A stretch of DNA of 64,000 nt from Hyperoodon ampullatus (GCA_949752795.1 OX457064.1:104447454-104511453), one strand, 5' to 3'; positions 44,860 through 57,241 are shown, counted from the first letter of the stretch. A program made the numbers and translations. Notes: generated by a model from the letters alone, not told the origin.

Positions 44860-45640
44860 CGACTGAAAAAATATGCACAACCTAAAAGTTGAGAATATTT
44901 TATTTGGTGGACAAAACCAAGGACTTAAGCCTGGGACACAGCCTTTCAGCTAGCTCTGAGGGATTGCTCTGAAGAGGTAATGGAAGAGCCAGGATGTATG
45001 GGAGTTTTTGCAACAAAAACCGGGTAGTTGGAACATCAAAATATTACTGTTAATTAAAGAAAACCAGACATCTCAAATTAATGACTTTAGCACTTTTTGG
45101 GGTTTTTTTTGCGCTTTTCTAGTATGGGAAGATGCAAGCATTTGGGCTCACTAAAATCATTCCTTTGATCTGCACCTCAGCTGTCTAAGGCCAGGATCCT
45201 GCTTTTCTCCATCCTGGATCCTCTCAGGGTTCACCGTTGGCTGTGGCTGCAGTGGCTGAGGGCTTGATGGCTGCACCATCCTTTGTTTGCCGATAGGGCA
45301 GGCGACAGTTTTCATCCATGCCAGTAACTGGGAAGTATCTCCAATGGGGAGAGCTGCAGGAGGACCACAGTCTTGGGAAGGAGGAAGGACCACCCTCATT
45401 CCAATCTCCTCCTAATGCTTCCTGACTGGTTCCCAGTCCCATGAGCGGTCCACCACCAATGCCTTCTCCCCTGGCAGCGCCAGGGGCACTGATTCACCCC
45501 TCACCTTCCAGCTCAGCAGAAACAAGAAGCATCTGTGCAGGGGCTGTGCTGTCATCTTGGAAACTGGCTTTCATCTTTCTTATTATGTTCACTCCCAATC
45601 TCAGCTACAAAGCAGGGCAGTGATTGTGAGATTCTGCATC
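44860..45640 (-). mobile_element. Antisense LTR-like repeat (cetartiodactyl type)
   Basis: 'cctaaaagttgagaatattttatttggtggacaaaaccaaggacttaagcctgggacacagcctttcagctagctctgagggattgctctgaagagg' is recalled as a common artiodactyl interspersed sequence. On the minus strand it carries AATAAAA near one end, as in an LTR. Family name and full extent are uncertain. Confidence 0.45.
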
Positions 45641-46290
45641 TTCCATGGTTTGTATCAATATGTAAACCATTCAATCAGATCTAAGGGTCAATTTGTCAAC
45701 TGCAGGAAAAATGATATTCATTGAAAGTGTGAATACGTCCAGGAGGCTACTCCTCATGGCCCCTTAGGAAACCGTGTGTTTTGACACTTCTAACTTCAGC
45801 CTAATATATTGTTTAGTAAGCGAAATTCATTATAGTGTCTTCATACACCAAAGAGATTTAAAATGAAGTATGCGAGTGCTGATGACATTTCTCACTTGGC
45901 CAGTCTCAACATATGCCAATTTATTGTGCTAACAGCCCCCAAAGGGGAGGGCATTTGCCATCAGTAAATAAGCCTCAGAGTAGAATGTAGAGTGACTGCA
46001 AATACATCCTTCCAACATATAGAGCCTTGGTAGATAGCTTCTGACATCTCTGTCCCTCTCTACATATATTTCTGTTTGTCTGTCCTTGGAGATGCTATTC
46101 TATTCTGATCAGTTGGTAGACATCTTAGCTTCTCTGTGTTTAAATACTTGGAATACTACATGTGAGTTAAAGTTTTAAAAAGTATTGGGTTATATAAGAT
46201 ATATCCTCCTTCCTGTTATATCAAAATATGTGAGCTCAAATATATTTCTGTGATTTGTTTTTGTTTTTCCAGTCTATCAAATTGAACTCC
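45641..46290. other. Unassigned sequence
   Basis: No gene and no confidently recognised repeat. Confidence 0.45.
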
Positions 46291-46295
46291 CAACT

Positions 46296-46735
46296 ACGTT
46301 GCAGCACTATTCACAATAGCCAAGATGTGGAAACAACCTAAATGTCCATTGACAGGTGAATGGATAAAAAGTGAAATATACATACAATGGAATATTATTC
46401 AGCCTTAAAAAATAGAAGGGTCATAGAAGAACCTTAGGACATTATGCTAAGAGAAATAAGCCAGTCACAGAAGGGCAAATACTGCATGATTCCGCTTATA
46501 TGAGATATCTAAAAGAGTCAAACTCATAGAATCGAAGAATAGAAGGGTGGTTGCCAGGGGCTGAGGAAAGGGGGAAACGAGGTATTGCTAATTAACAGGT
46601 ATAAAATTTCAGTTATGCAAGGTGAATAAGTTCTAGAGACCTGCTTACAGGCCACATTTTGCCTATAAATAACAATACCATGTTGCGCACTTAAAAACCT
46701 ATTAAGTGTTGTCAGCAAAATTTAAAAAGAAAAGA
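46296..46735 (+). mobile_element. Old L1 3' region
   Basis: 'ttgcagcactattcacaatagccaagatgtgg', 'caatggaatattattcagccttaaaaaa', 'aataagccagtcacagaaggg' and 'gaagggtggttgccaggggctg' are L1 ORF2 end and 3' UTR text. The copy is diverged and 5'-truncated. Confidence 0.85.
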
Positions 46736-46739
46736 GTTT

Positions 46740-47398
46740 TGTCCTCTTTAAGAAATGGTTAAAAATTAACTGCAGAGGAAATGGATCTCTTGATGGATAC
46801 TATTGGAAAAATAGTTTTAATGTTTTCATTGCCTAAATTTACTTTGAGGCAATATTGCATTCAACACAAAGAACGCCCTCTGAACAAGCGTAAAGCTCTT
46901 ATATTTTAAGAATATGATCGCTGAAATGAGCAGTCCAGTACAAGGGGTGAAAGAAAATGTTATGGAAATATTCCCAAGCATAGAGCAAAAAGGCAATGAG
47001 GTGGACCAGGGTGTGACAGAGAAGTAGGTGAAGCCTGGAAGAATCAAAGTATGGGATCTATCACAAAAGAGAGATGAGAAAAAACAGAGGAGGGGAAATA
47101 AGAAAAGATAGAGGAAGATTTCCCCGAGTTAAAAAAAAGATTGAATCCTTCCTTTGAAAGGGTCCATGAATACTAACCAATATGAATGGAAAAATCCAAT
47201 AGCGAGACATAGCCTCATTAAAATGTAAGCAACCAGGTATAAGGAAAATTTTCTAAAACTTCATAGAGAATAAAACCAAGCAGCAACAGTTTTTCTACAA
47301 AGAATGAGAATATGATGGTATTAATATTAGACTTCTCATCGTCAGCACTGTAGTGAGAAAACAATAGACAAATACGTTTAAGCTGGAGGGAAATGATT
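46740..47398. other. Unassigned A-rich sequence
   Basis: Its A-richness and wording ('gaaggaaaattttctaaaacttcatagagaataaaacc', 'gtttttctacaaagaatgagaatatg') might reflect an old LINE. No confident match. Confidence 0.35.
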
Positions 47399-47416
47399 TA
47401 AAATATAAAATTTTTT

Positions 47417-47552
47417 TACGTGCAGGCTCAGCGGCCATGGCTCACGGGCCCAGCTGTTCCGCAGCATGTGGAATCTTCCTGGACCGGGGCACGAACCTAT
47501 GTCCCCTGCATCGGCAGGTGGACTCTCAACCACTGCGCCACCAGGGAAGCCG
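47417..47552 (-). mobile_element. Tail-less, 3'-truncated CHR-2 SINE with 18-bp TSD
   Basis: The antisense copy starts at acgtgcaggctcagcggcc and ends at the head (ccaccagggaagc). About the last 65 bases of the SINE and the A-tail are missing. taaaatataaaatttttt flanks it at 47399-47416 and 47553-47570; the upstream copy has one further T. The target's run of T and 'tac' gives microhomology with the truncation point. Confidence 0.9.
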
Positions 47553-47570
47553 TAAAATATAAAATTTTTT

Positions 47571-48087
47571 ACCAGTCAAAATAACAAGTGATGAGGCAAA
47601 ATAAGTGCATTTCAAGTCACATAAAGTCTCAGAAAAATTTTTCTTGTGCACTCCTCCTGGACACACAAAAAATTACCAAGAATGCGTTCTAGCAAAATGC
47701 AAGTAATACACATACTAGTGACTCCAGCTCAGTGCAGGAGGGTGACTTCCCAGGATTTAGGGGGCTGGTGGTCCTGGAGGATGTGGAGTCCACACTGGAG
47801 TTTGAAGACCCGGGGCTCTGAGGGGGTTGAGGAGTGGAGCAAGGAGGAGGGTTAAGAAGTTGGTAATTTATAGACGTGTGACATCATGTGTTTTGTACTT
47901 AGAAACTCCAGGAATACTATACAGCTTTCTAAGGAAGTCACACCCTAGGTGAAGCAAACTTAAATGTGACCAGATTTTGGGCAGTCATGAGAGAAAGAAA
48001 AGAATATTTATTTGATCTAGATTCTTGGAAGGGTTTATTTTGTGTGGCACTCTTTTAATAGCACAAATTACATTTCATTCTCTGTAG
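47571..48087. other. Unassigned sequence
   Basis: The short plus frame at 47646-47855 has no recognised product. No repeat named. Confidence 0.45.
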
Positions 48088-48562
48088 AATGAAATACATA
48101 TATTTATTTATACCACATCTTCTTTATCAATTCATCTGTCGATGGACATTTAGGTTGTTTCCATGTCTTGACTATTGTGAAGAGTGCTGCTACGAACACA
48201 GGGGTGCATGTATCCTTTCGAATTAGAGTTTTCTCTGGATATATGCTCAGGAATGGGATTGCTGGATCCTATGGTAATTCTATTTTTAGTTTTCTGAGGA
48301 CCCTCCATACTGTTCTCCATAGTGGCTGCACAAACTTAATATTCCCACCAACAGTGTAGGAGGGTTCCCTTTTCTCCACACCCTCTCCAGCATTTTTTTA
48401 TTTATAGAGTTTTTGATGATGGCTATTCTGACCAGTGTGAGGTGATACCTCACTGTAGTTTTGATGTGCATTTCTCTAATAATTAGTGATGTTGAGCGTC
48501 TTTTCATGTGCCTATTGGCCGTCTGTATTTATTCTTTGGAGAAATGTCTCTTTAGGTCTACA
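48088..48562 (-). mobile_element. L1 fragment (ORF2 C-terminal region)
   Basis: Antisense ORF2 text: 'caattcatctgtcgatggacatttaggttg', 'gaatgggattgctggatcctatgg', 'ccaccaacagtgtaggagggttcc' and 'gaccagtgtgaggtgatacctcactgtag'. Both ends are truncated and no 3' UTR is present. Confidence 0.88.
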
Positions 48563-48597
48563 TGCTATTCTTTATCTTCAGTTGCTCATCTTTACAC

Positions 48598-48602
<5 letters not shown>

Positions 48603-48664
<62 letters not shown>
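48603..48664. repeat. Long pure (TA)n microsatellite, about 30 units
   Basis: About 61 bases of uninterrupted TA directly follow an L1 fragment. It is the longest simple repeat in the window, is likely length-polymorphic, and could be an assembly weak spot. Confidence 0.95.
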
Positions 48665-48667
<3 letters not shown>

Positions 48668-51365
48668 TGGACAAAAGAAGGAGGGGAAGCTAAAAGAAAC
48701 CATAGAGGTATCAAGTTCCTTATTTAATAAAATAGAGAATCCAGAGGTAATAAAGTTGAGAGATGCAAAAACAGAGATTTAAGTGCTTTTAAGCTATAGA
48801 GTAATCAGTAGTAGAACTGAAACTTATAATACGATAAAAATTAGGAGAAAGAGCAAGGGGGTGATGTAGAACAATGAAAAAGAAAGCGAGCTAATATCTC
48901 AGTGGGGGGTCAGGAGACATTATTTAAAATGCATCCATCAGAGATACATGACAAACACATACTGAGAGACTGTAGGCTTAGCTCCAAGCAGGACCACAGG
49001 CCTGGAGGCACCAGCGAGGCAGGGCGGCTGGGACCACATGCACAGGTGATGACTGTCTCATGCCTTGGTGCTGAGTCAGATCACGGAACTTGAAAACTTT
49101 CCTGGGGCAGAGAAGGGCAAGAATGGTCGAAGCCGAATTGTAATTCACACCGTTTCAGAAAGACGGGAGCTCACCATGAAGTTAATTTAATTGTAGAAAA
49201 TAAAGAAGTGTGGTCCTTTTCAGACAAGCGTTCCTGCGCAATTGTTTCTGTGGCACAAACACACATCGCAACATCCCCGACGCAGGGCTTGCCTTCCTGT
49301 GTTTCCCTTCACTGTTATCGATGTTTTGTGGGTTTGGACTTATTTTTCCTTTGAGATGACCATCAGAGAGTGTTCAGAGGCCAGAATTACACTTTGTTAG
49401 GCCACGTGGGTTTCATAATTTCCCATAATTTTTAGTCACAGTTTAAAATGTCCTCACAATTCGCAAAGGCCAACCCCAAATCCACCTTTCACTAATGGAT
49501 TTCACTCTTCTGCAGGGGAAATGCATTCTCTCTGGTAACAAATGAAGACGGAGTGGCGAGGCCTGCTCTGAAGGGAACACGAGCCATTACCAGGGCAGGA
49601 AAAATCAGTCGTGGGTTGCCATGGAAGTTTCAGCAACGGCTGCACCACCGAAGGCTATTTCAAAGAAATGGTTGTAACACGTGACCAAAGCCCCTGCAAG
49701 CTAGAGTGCATCACAAATTGGCACAAATGTTTATGGAGGTCAGAAGTCAGATTACATGTCATCTTTATTTCCATAGCAAACCTCTCTTTATTCCACACGT
49801 ATGGAACCAAGATCCGTTTTCCTCACCTGATCCTTCACCAGGTGAAAAGATCTCTCTGCCTTGCCCCACCTGTGTGTGTGTGTGTGCACGCAGCATTACA
49901 ATTCACTTCTCTGACCACTAATCTTTTCAGGCCAAAGGTTTGGATACCTGTTTGAGGCCAAGATAGAGAAAAAGAGGCTGAGTTGGAAAACCTTGTGACC
50001 TGGAGGGAGAGAACGGGCTCCAGAGAAGGGCAATAGGAAGGTGACCCAATGACCAGTGTCCAATGGCTTCACAATGGCAAAGGCTGGACCCTGCTGGGTT
50101 TTGTCTCATGAGCTGTTAAAGTTGTGTCTAAGTATTCTCTCTCTTTTTGCCCCCCGCTTCCAACCTCCCCCTCTTCCCCCAGCTTTCTAGGATTCCAGGA
50201 CAAATGAATGCCATATATTGGGAATATGAGTAACAAGACGAAACACTTACAGTAATCACTGCATAATCGTTTTGAGTTGTATTCAGGACCGAGACATCTC
50301 GCAGTGTGGCCCGTATTGCTGGGCACCCTTTCAGGGAACTGTCGGGACACTTGATTGCAGGAGGGCTGATGAGTGACACGTCCTGCCCACAGCAGTGGTG
50401 GCCGCCCCAGCTCTCTGTCTAGTCACATTAGCTCCCCTCTGCACTCAAACAAGTCAGAAGCAATCATCTCCTCTGCGCCTGATAAGCAAATGCAAACCCT
50501 GCCATGGTGTGACGTTGATAGGACAAGATGTGAAGGCGGCTAATATAATACAGACGTACCATTTGGATATAATAAGCCATTTAGAACAATAGTGGATGAA
50601 GATTTTCTGTCTTTCCCTGGATCTGTCTTCTTTTCCACAAGGGAGGGACTAGGTAGTTCACGAAGAGAGTGCCATGCAATTGCTTTATAGAGGCTGAGCC
50701 TCTCTGCTACTTCTGCTGTTTTCCCGATGCAGATGATGAGACTCTTTGGTGCCGGAGGGCCACTACTGGACCTATTAGTTTCACATACATTTCATAAGGT
50801 TCCTAGGTCTTGAGAACCCATCTAACAACATTCACCTAAGTGGCTTGGTTTCCTAAGATGAGAGCTGAGAGTCAGCTAAGATCAGTGAAGCCTTTTGATA
50901 GACTTGTCCTAATATTAAAAACTAAAAGGGCATTATGGATTTGAAAAGCAGAAACCAGCCACTTGGAATCTGACCTTGAATGTAATTCAGGTGTTAAGTG
51001 GAAATAATATTATTTATAAGTAAACTATTCTTTTCCTCAAGGTTCTAGGACCAAAGTTAGGGTGAAGCTTGAAAATGCACGAGGGTATTTTTGACATAAG
51101 GAAACCAAATGGGGAAAAAAGAAACACTGGAGGAAATAAAATCTGTGATGGCGTTTCCCTCTAATGTTTGCATTTATCCAATAAATATTTGCTAATGTTG
51201 GATCTACACCAAGCAAGCAATGCTTTAGAGAAAAGGGGTAAGGGAAAGGATAGTTCCTGTTTCCACTGCAGTAGTAACTGTTAATTAAATCTTTTGTGTT
51301 AGATTGCCTTCTTGTCCTCATTTCTGGCAACTGATCGCCCAGCGTGTTGAGTGGGGAGGGTATAT
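48665..51365. other. Unassigned sequence
   Basis: About 2.7 kb with short frames only (e.g. 49611-49955; minus 50069-50350) and a small (GT)n at about 49872-49885. No repeat or gene recognised with confidence. Confidence 0.45.
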
Positions 51366-51369
51366 TTCT

Positions 51370-51735
51370 TAGTCCCATAGTCCTTGGGCTTGCCCACTTG
51401 CTTTGGCCAATGGAATTTTAGTGAACTTGATGTGACCAATGAGCTTGAAGGTGCTTGTGTGGTTTGGCTTGGTCTCTTGCTCTGCTGGGGTCCGTCATGA
51501 GAAGGATGTGCCCTGCATAGCTGCTGGTCCAAAGAGAATGTGGAGACAAGTGGAACAGAACTGAACTCGAATCAAAGACTAAAGCCAACCTCAGCTGACT
51601 CACAGCCCAACACAGGGCTGTTGCAGGTGGTTAGCAGTCTCATGAGGAACGAAAAAGTACAAATGCAAAAAGCTCTAAGCAACTGACTTTTGCAGTGGTT
51701 TGTTACACAGCTTTAGTGCAGCTAATATAATTTTT
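51370..51735 (-). mobile_element. MLT1-type LTR (MaLR/ERVL)
   Basis: The order is that of an MLT1 LTR: 'cttgggcttgcccacttgctttggccaatgg', 'gtgaacttgatgtgaccaatgagcttgaaggtgcttgtgtggtttggcttg', 'gccaacctcagctgactcacagccc', and 'ttgcagtggtttgttacacagctttagtgcagctaatat'. This order normally defines the LTR sense, so the strand given is uncertain and may be plus. It is an ancient solo LTR with no internal genes. Confidence 0.65.
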
Positions 51736-51739
51736 AAAG

Positions 51740-53980
51740 CTAAATGAAAATTAGTTGAATGGTGGGTATAATATAAAAAAGATAAAGTTTTTGGACCAGT
51801 TTATAGATGATGCACTATTTGTCTTAATGAACCACAACAGTAACTTTAGTTTTGAAACTATTTAAAAGCCTGCTCTAGCTGAAAAAAAATCATATAGGGA
51901 CAAAAAAAATTCTCCGAAGAGGCAAGTTTCTCCAGCCCAAGAAATAGGACAACCAGCCTTAGTTAACTCTCCTTGGAATTCTCATGTGTTTTACTGAGTA
52001 TTTTCCTTGGCTGTCACAGTCGTTACCCATTTGTCCCTTTCTTGCTCCCGTGCCAGTTCTTGGGGTGATACCTGCCACTGTTGCCCTTGCCATGTCAGCA
52101 GCTGAGCCACGAATGCTCATTGGCTGTGCTACTGCCATAACTGGAATGGAGGCTGCCAGCGCCAGAGGTCAAGGGGCTCGAGTCTAACCAGAGGGCACTG
52201 TCTCTTGTCATTGCCAAAGCTGCTGGAACCAATTCGGCAGACATCACGCCTCTTCCGATTCTCACTCAAGTGTTCATGGCAACCATCGCATCCCAGGATT
52301 TGTTCATGTCAGTCAGGGCCGGGATAAACAATCCTAGAGGCAGGCACTGCATTGTAGTTGGATTCCTCTTCTCAATCTCTGGCACGGCCTGCCCTTTGCA
52401 AACTCTACTTGAGAATTTTGACTTTCTTCTCGAGATGAGTTCTTTGCTAGGACTTTCCTTAGTACTTGTGTTAGCTATTGCTCTGGCAGGCTGCTTCACC
52501 AGCCTCTAGTCATCCCTTAGGGACACTGGAGTCACCCCAAGCTGGAGTCCCAGCCACATTGGGATTTGCACACATCTTGTTTTTCTGTCGTGGAAGGTGA
52601 CACTAGAATTGGCTGATGGAGATTTGATGGCCTGGAATAATCAATATTAAAACAAGGAAGAGATAGAAGAGCTATGGGAGAGATATTGGATGGCCTAGTG
52701 TATTCTGAGCCAGCTCAGGGAATCAAAGACACTTCCTTAGCAGGAAATTCCTGCTTTGCATCCCAAGGACATATAGGATATACCGTAGATCTGGATGGTC
52801 CTGAGAGTGAAGGTCAATACCAAGATGACCCAAGTTGTGCAAAACTCTAAATATCTGTGACCTAGAATGGAAACAAGATCACAGATTGTGGCAGGACAGT
52901 GACCTCAAGGGACAGTGCTAGGAGATGAAGCCATAAAATGAATGAGAGAAGAATGACCTTGGCAGAGACTGTGAATGCTTGGAATTACTGCTTTTTATGC
53001 TTCTGGTACATAGTTTAATGACATGGTGTCTCAGGATCCTTGTACCTCTAAACTTTCTATGATTCTATCTAGACATTTAATGGAAAATTTCAGTTGCTTT
53101 CCTAATGCAGCTGCTGCATGTCTGCTATTTTAATGGGCTTGCTTTATACCCTGAATATCCAGAGGAGGTGGAGATAAATCAGCCTGAGTTCCATCTACTC
53201 CTTTGATCGAGGGAGAAAAAAAAGTCTCATCATATTGGAAGAGAGAGGCTGGAAGGTTTTCTTGCCTGTGGGAAAAGAGATGATGGGCTGAAACAAATAA
53301 TTAGCAGAAACTGTTTCTGTGTCGCTCCAAAACAACATGCAGGAGTGGGGACGTGGAAAGCCCTGGGAGTCCTATGTGTCTGGGAGGGTGACAGGTTCGG
53401 ACTCTTGAGTTTGGCACATTTTGGCTATATTTATAATCCCTATCAAATCGCCCTCATTTCGCTGAGTTCCAACTTTTATTTCACTCACAGAACTCCTCCT
53501 ACTAGTATTTTTGTGGAGTAAAGCTGATTATAAAAACTTTATTCTTCACCGTTTGGCTTAATTCCTTGTGTTAAAGATGACAGTAAAAACACATCAGTTC
53601 AGACCTGCTGCTTTAAATCCCTTTTTGGAAGCAAGTGTGTTCCTTCCTTCTTCAGCATCCTCTAATTCGTGGTCCATAGACTAGGAGATAGATTGAGGGT
53701 TATCTTTATTCCTTTGGAAAAGGAGCGTATTATAAACCAGTTAATACTCAAATTGAGGACGCAAACACAATGCTTAGTCTTTTTAAGAAACTAAATTAAG
53801 AAGTTCACTTTAAATCTTTTAAGCTCTCCCTTTGGTGCATGAAAAATGCTCACACGTTATTTTAAAAAATAACGACAAACCTCTTATCTCCTTCCAAAAG
53901 CAGGTTAAAAGAACCGTCTGAGTTGTAACAGGCATTGATGTTGGGTTACCTTATTCTACATGGTAAAAAGTAATAACACT
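51740..53980. other. Unassigned sequence with paired open frames
   Basis: Open frames at 51984-52187 and 52270-52509 (plus) and 52266-52499 (minus) lie in one GC-richer block. None matches a family recognised here. The region could be an old retrocopy or repeat. A small 9-bp hairpin (cgttatttt/aaaataacg) lies at 53855-53874. Confidence 0.4.
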
Positions 53981-56445
53981 ACCTCTCCTTTAAAATAGTG
54001 CATGTTTTTTTTTTTTTTTTTTTGTCACTTGGAATGAGACTTGTCCTTCACCCCTCAATCGATGAGCAAATATTTATCGAGATGAAATTCTGCACCAGAT
54101 GCACCCTCCAGGAGAACACGGGGAGGTGGGAGGGAGCCCGTCTGTCCTGAAGCAGATTGAAATAGGGCCGAGGAAACTGAGCCTCGTTCTTGTTTACATG
54201 TGCAATGTGGCCATCGCCATGAGACAGGAAAGAGAAAATCGTGCTCTTGGTGCCACCCTCCTTAGGAGGAACGAGGATTGTAAATAACAGTTAATTCCCT
54301 CCCGGTCCAGCAAATAAACAAGTTCAAATCATGTGGTTTCCAGCCCAGGGCTCTTCCATCTGCCCTGAGGTCTGTGACATTGATCTGGGCTCATTACTCG
54401 GGGGTCCTGGCCTGCTTCCCTCCTCCAGGGCCTGCCCAGTCTTTTTCACTGGTCTCCCGTTGTTTCTAGCTCTCTGTGGTTCATGTAATCTGCTGACCGT
54501 TCTCAGTGGAAAGCCCTGGACGGAGGTCAGGGGTGGGAAGAGGGCGGGTCGGGGTCCTCATTCCTTTGGCTTTCTCTCTGGGGGGATCTAGCTGTCTCCC
54601 TCGGTTAAAAGGAGCTGCTCCTCTCCGGGAAAGCTGTCCTACAGGGTTCCTTGCCTTCTGGGGCTTGGTAACCTCTTCCCCAGCTTGCAACAGCCCTGCA
54701 TTCTCCAGTCTGGTCCCTACACTCTGTCTTCACCTTTGCAAATAAACGCTGCTTGAATTTCCCACAATTCAGTGTTCTGTTTTTTGACAGGGACACGACT
54801 GGTACAAGGACCTCCTTGTTAAATCCTTGAACTGGTGGAGGGACATAAGGAGGGGAACTTCAGGCCCTGTGGTCCCCCGTGGTGGACTCATATTTTGGTG
54901 AGGACTCCTTCATTTATGTCATTAGGCAATCATCTGACTTATTTACTTCTTATTGCAAACTTTGAATTGTTGAAGCCCAGTGCAGTTCTTAAATAAAAAG
55001 TATGTGCCTAGCAAATGGAACCGATTTTAAAAGGAATTGCTCATGGTGATTTAGTGAATTGTCAGGATTCTCCTTCATAAATAACAAAATAGAAATTAGG
55101 AGCATGTCAGAACTGCATTAGTGCTCGCCCATAAATAAAAATCATTTTATTAGAACTGGTAAATTATGCTTACTTAATTCACATTGTCATGCCTGGCACT
55201 TTGCTATATATATCCTATGGGTTTTTCACTCCCTAGATGTGTTACAGTTCAGCAAGACAAACATTTTGGGTAACTGATATGTTAGGAGTGCAATTATGAG
55301 TAAATAAATGTTATTTTTCTGTGTTTCATAGAGTAGTGATTGGCTTTTCTTCCGTTGACAGGTAGGGCTGAGCTTCATGAAAATGGGAGATTAATGCATC
55401 CTCTGTGTGCATGTGTCTCTCTCTCTCTCTTTTTAAGGCCAAGTGTGGACAAGAAATGAAAACGTGAAGAGTCTGTTAATGAAAGTGAGATGCTGGAATA
55501 AAGGAGTCTTGCTCTTCAGCTGGGTGGCATTGATCCCACTAATGGTTTGGCTTCTGAGGAGAGAAAATCTTTGATCCGCTCAGTGAGTTGATGGTCACAG
55601 GACAGGTGGTCATGTCATGCAGGCCAAGTCCGAAGGCCTGGGAAGCAGGGCATGTCCAGAAGACAGTTTCCAAAAGTGTGCAATCCAGACCAGGGACGAG
55701 ACTGATACATACCCGAAAGTGTCAGTAACCCTGAAGGGCGACACGGGACCGGGATGAGGGTCACGGGGGTGGGGGCTGTCTGAGGGGCCCTCCCAGAGCA
55801 ATCGAGGTTGAAGGACACGTCCAGGTAGAGACCTGTATCTCACCTCTTCTGTTTGACAAGGATGCCCAGGTAGAGATCTATGTCTCGGCTCTTCCGTTTG
55901 CAAGGACAGTCCTTAACAAAGCTCAGCCCCACCCTCGCCCCAATTTCTGCGGCATCATAAACTCTCTACACAGCTTCTCCCTCCTCCCCAGGGCTCAGTG
56001 ACCTTCAACTCCCTCCTGCCCTGGGATCCTCACCAGACGGTTCTTCACCCCTCGCCCCACCACATCTTTGTCCCATATCAAACTCTCTCCCCTTCGCCCT
56101 TGAAAGCACCTATTTTTGTTCTATTTTTTCAGGCCCCTGTCTACTAGATGATAATGGGATGAAAATAATGCATATAAAACAATTAAGATGCTATTAATAA
56201 GTTACCCCTTCCTGGGAACATAGTGCCTTCAGCCAGTTAGGATGCTCCAGACCAGGTGCCTTTACCATCCATAGGGAAAGTGAGGAGAGGAACTCTTTGG
56301 GACCCTTCACATCTTAGCATGTGGGTGGGAGCTCCCCATTCAGGGAATGACATGCTTCCACGGGCCTTGTAAGGTCTCTTCCTGGAAGGCTCTCTCCCCA
56401 CCTCCAGACCTGGCTGGGGTTGCCGGACTATATAGACTTTCCCTT
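53981..56445. other. Unassigned sequence; possible LTR-like end
   Basis: A poly(T) run lies at about 54006-54023 and (TC)n at 55414-55431. The block 54590-54830 ('ctttgcaaataaacgctgcttgaatttccc', 'ctgttttttgacagggacacgactggtac') has a polyadenylation signal and an ending reminiscent of an old LTR, but this is tentative. No gene supported. Confidence 0.35.
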
Positions 56446-56453
56446 AGTGTCAC

Positions 56454-56459
<6 letters not shown>

Positions 56460-56487
<28 letters not shown>

Positions 56488-56677
56488 AGTACGCGGGCCT
56501 CTCACTGTTGTGGCATCTCCCGTTGCGGAGCACAGGCTCCGGATGCGCAGGCTCAGCAGCCATGGCTCACGGGCCCAGCCGCTCCGTGGCATGTGGGATC
56601 TTCCCGGACCGGGGCACGAACCTGTGTCCCCTGCATCGGCAGGCGGACTCTCAACCACTGCGCCACCAGGGAAGCCC
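56460..56677 (-). mobile_element. CHR-2 SINE, TSD agtgtcacactttt
   Basis: Antisense full-length copy with an unusually long poly(T) run (about 26) and an intact tRNA-like head. The exact 14-bp TSD lies at 56446-56459 and 56678-56691. Confidence 0.96.
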
Positions 56678-56908
56678 AGTGTCACACTTTTGAAAGCACT
56701 CTCCTAGCTGAATATTTTGCATTTGATCCCCCAAATAGTAAAGGAAGGTACTTTTCTCATTTGACAGTTGGGGGAAGCGAAACCAATAATAACAGAGTGT
56801 AGGTCCCAGGCCTCCTAAACCAGCATGGACCCTGCTACCCCTGTGGCTTTTCTGAAGATGCAACCCAACTGAGTCTGATTTGCTTAAGACATCTGGGCGT
56901 TAATTTCT

Positions 56909-57225
56909 TTTTTTTTTTTTTAAATGTTGGGGGTATGAGTTTATTAATTAATTAATTAATTTTTGCTGTGTTGGGTCTTCGTTTCTGTGCGAGGGCTTTC
57001 TCTAGTTGTGGCAAGCTGGGGCCACTCTTCATCGGGGTGCGCAGGCCTCTCACTATCACGGCCTCTCTTGTTGCGGAGCACAGGCTCCAGACGCGCAGGC
57101 TCAGTAGTTGTGCCTCACGGGCCTAGTTGCTCCGTGGCATGTGGGATCCTCCCAGACCAGGGCTCGAACCTGTGTTCCCTGCATTAGCAGGCAGATTCTC
57201 AACCACTGCGCCACCAGGGAAGCCC
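56909..57225 (-). mobile_element. CHR SINE with mixed CHR-1/CHR-2 features
   Basis: It begins like CHR-1 (TTAA-rich tail, 'tttttgctgtgttgggtcttcg', 'gctttctctagttgtggc'). Its middle reads like CHR-2 ('ggcctctcactatcacggcctctcttgttgcggagcacaggctccagacgcgcaggctcag'). Then it returns to 'tagttgtgcctcacgggcc' and the head. A 16-bp TSD (ctgggcgttaatttct, one mismatch) lies at 56893-56908 and 57226-57241. Confidence 0.9.
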
Positions 57226-57241
57226 CTGGGTGTTAATTTCT

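Noticed and set aside
56347..56802. 151-codon plus-strand frame with polyphenylalanine
   Set aside because: The poly(F) is the SINE poly(T) tail and the remainder is antisense CHR-2.
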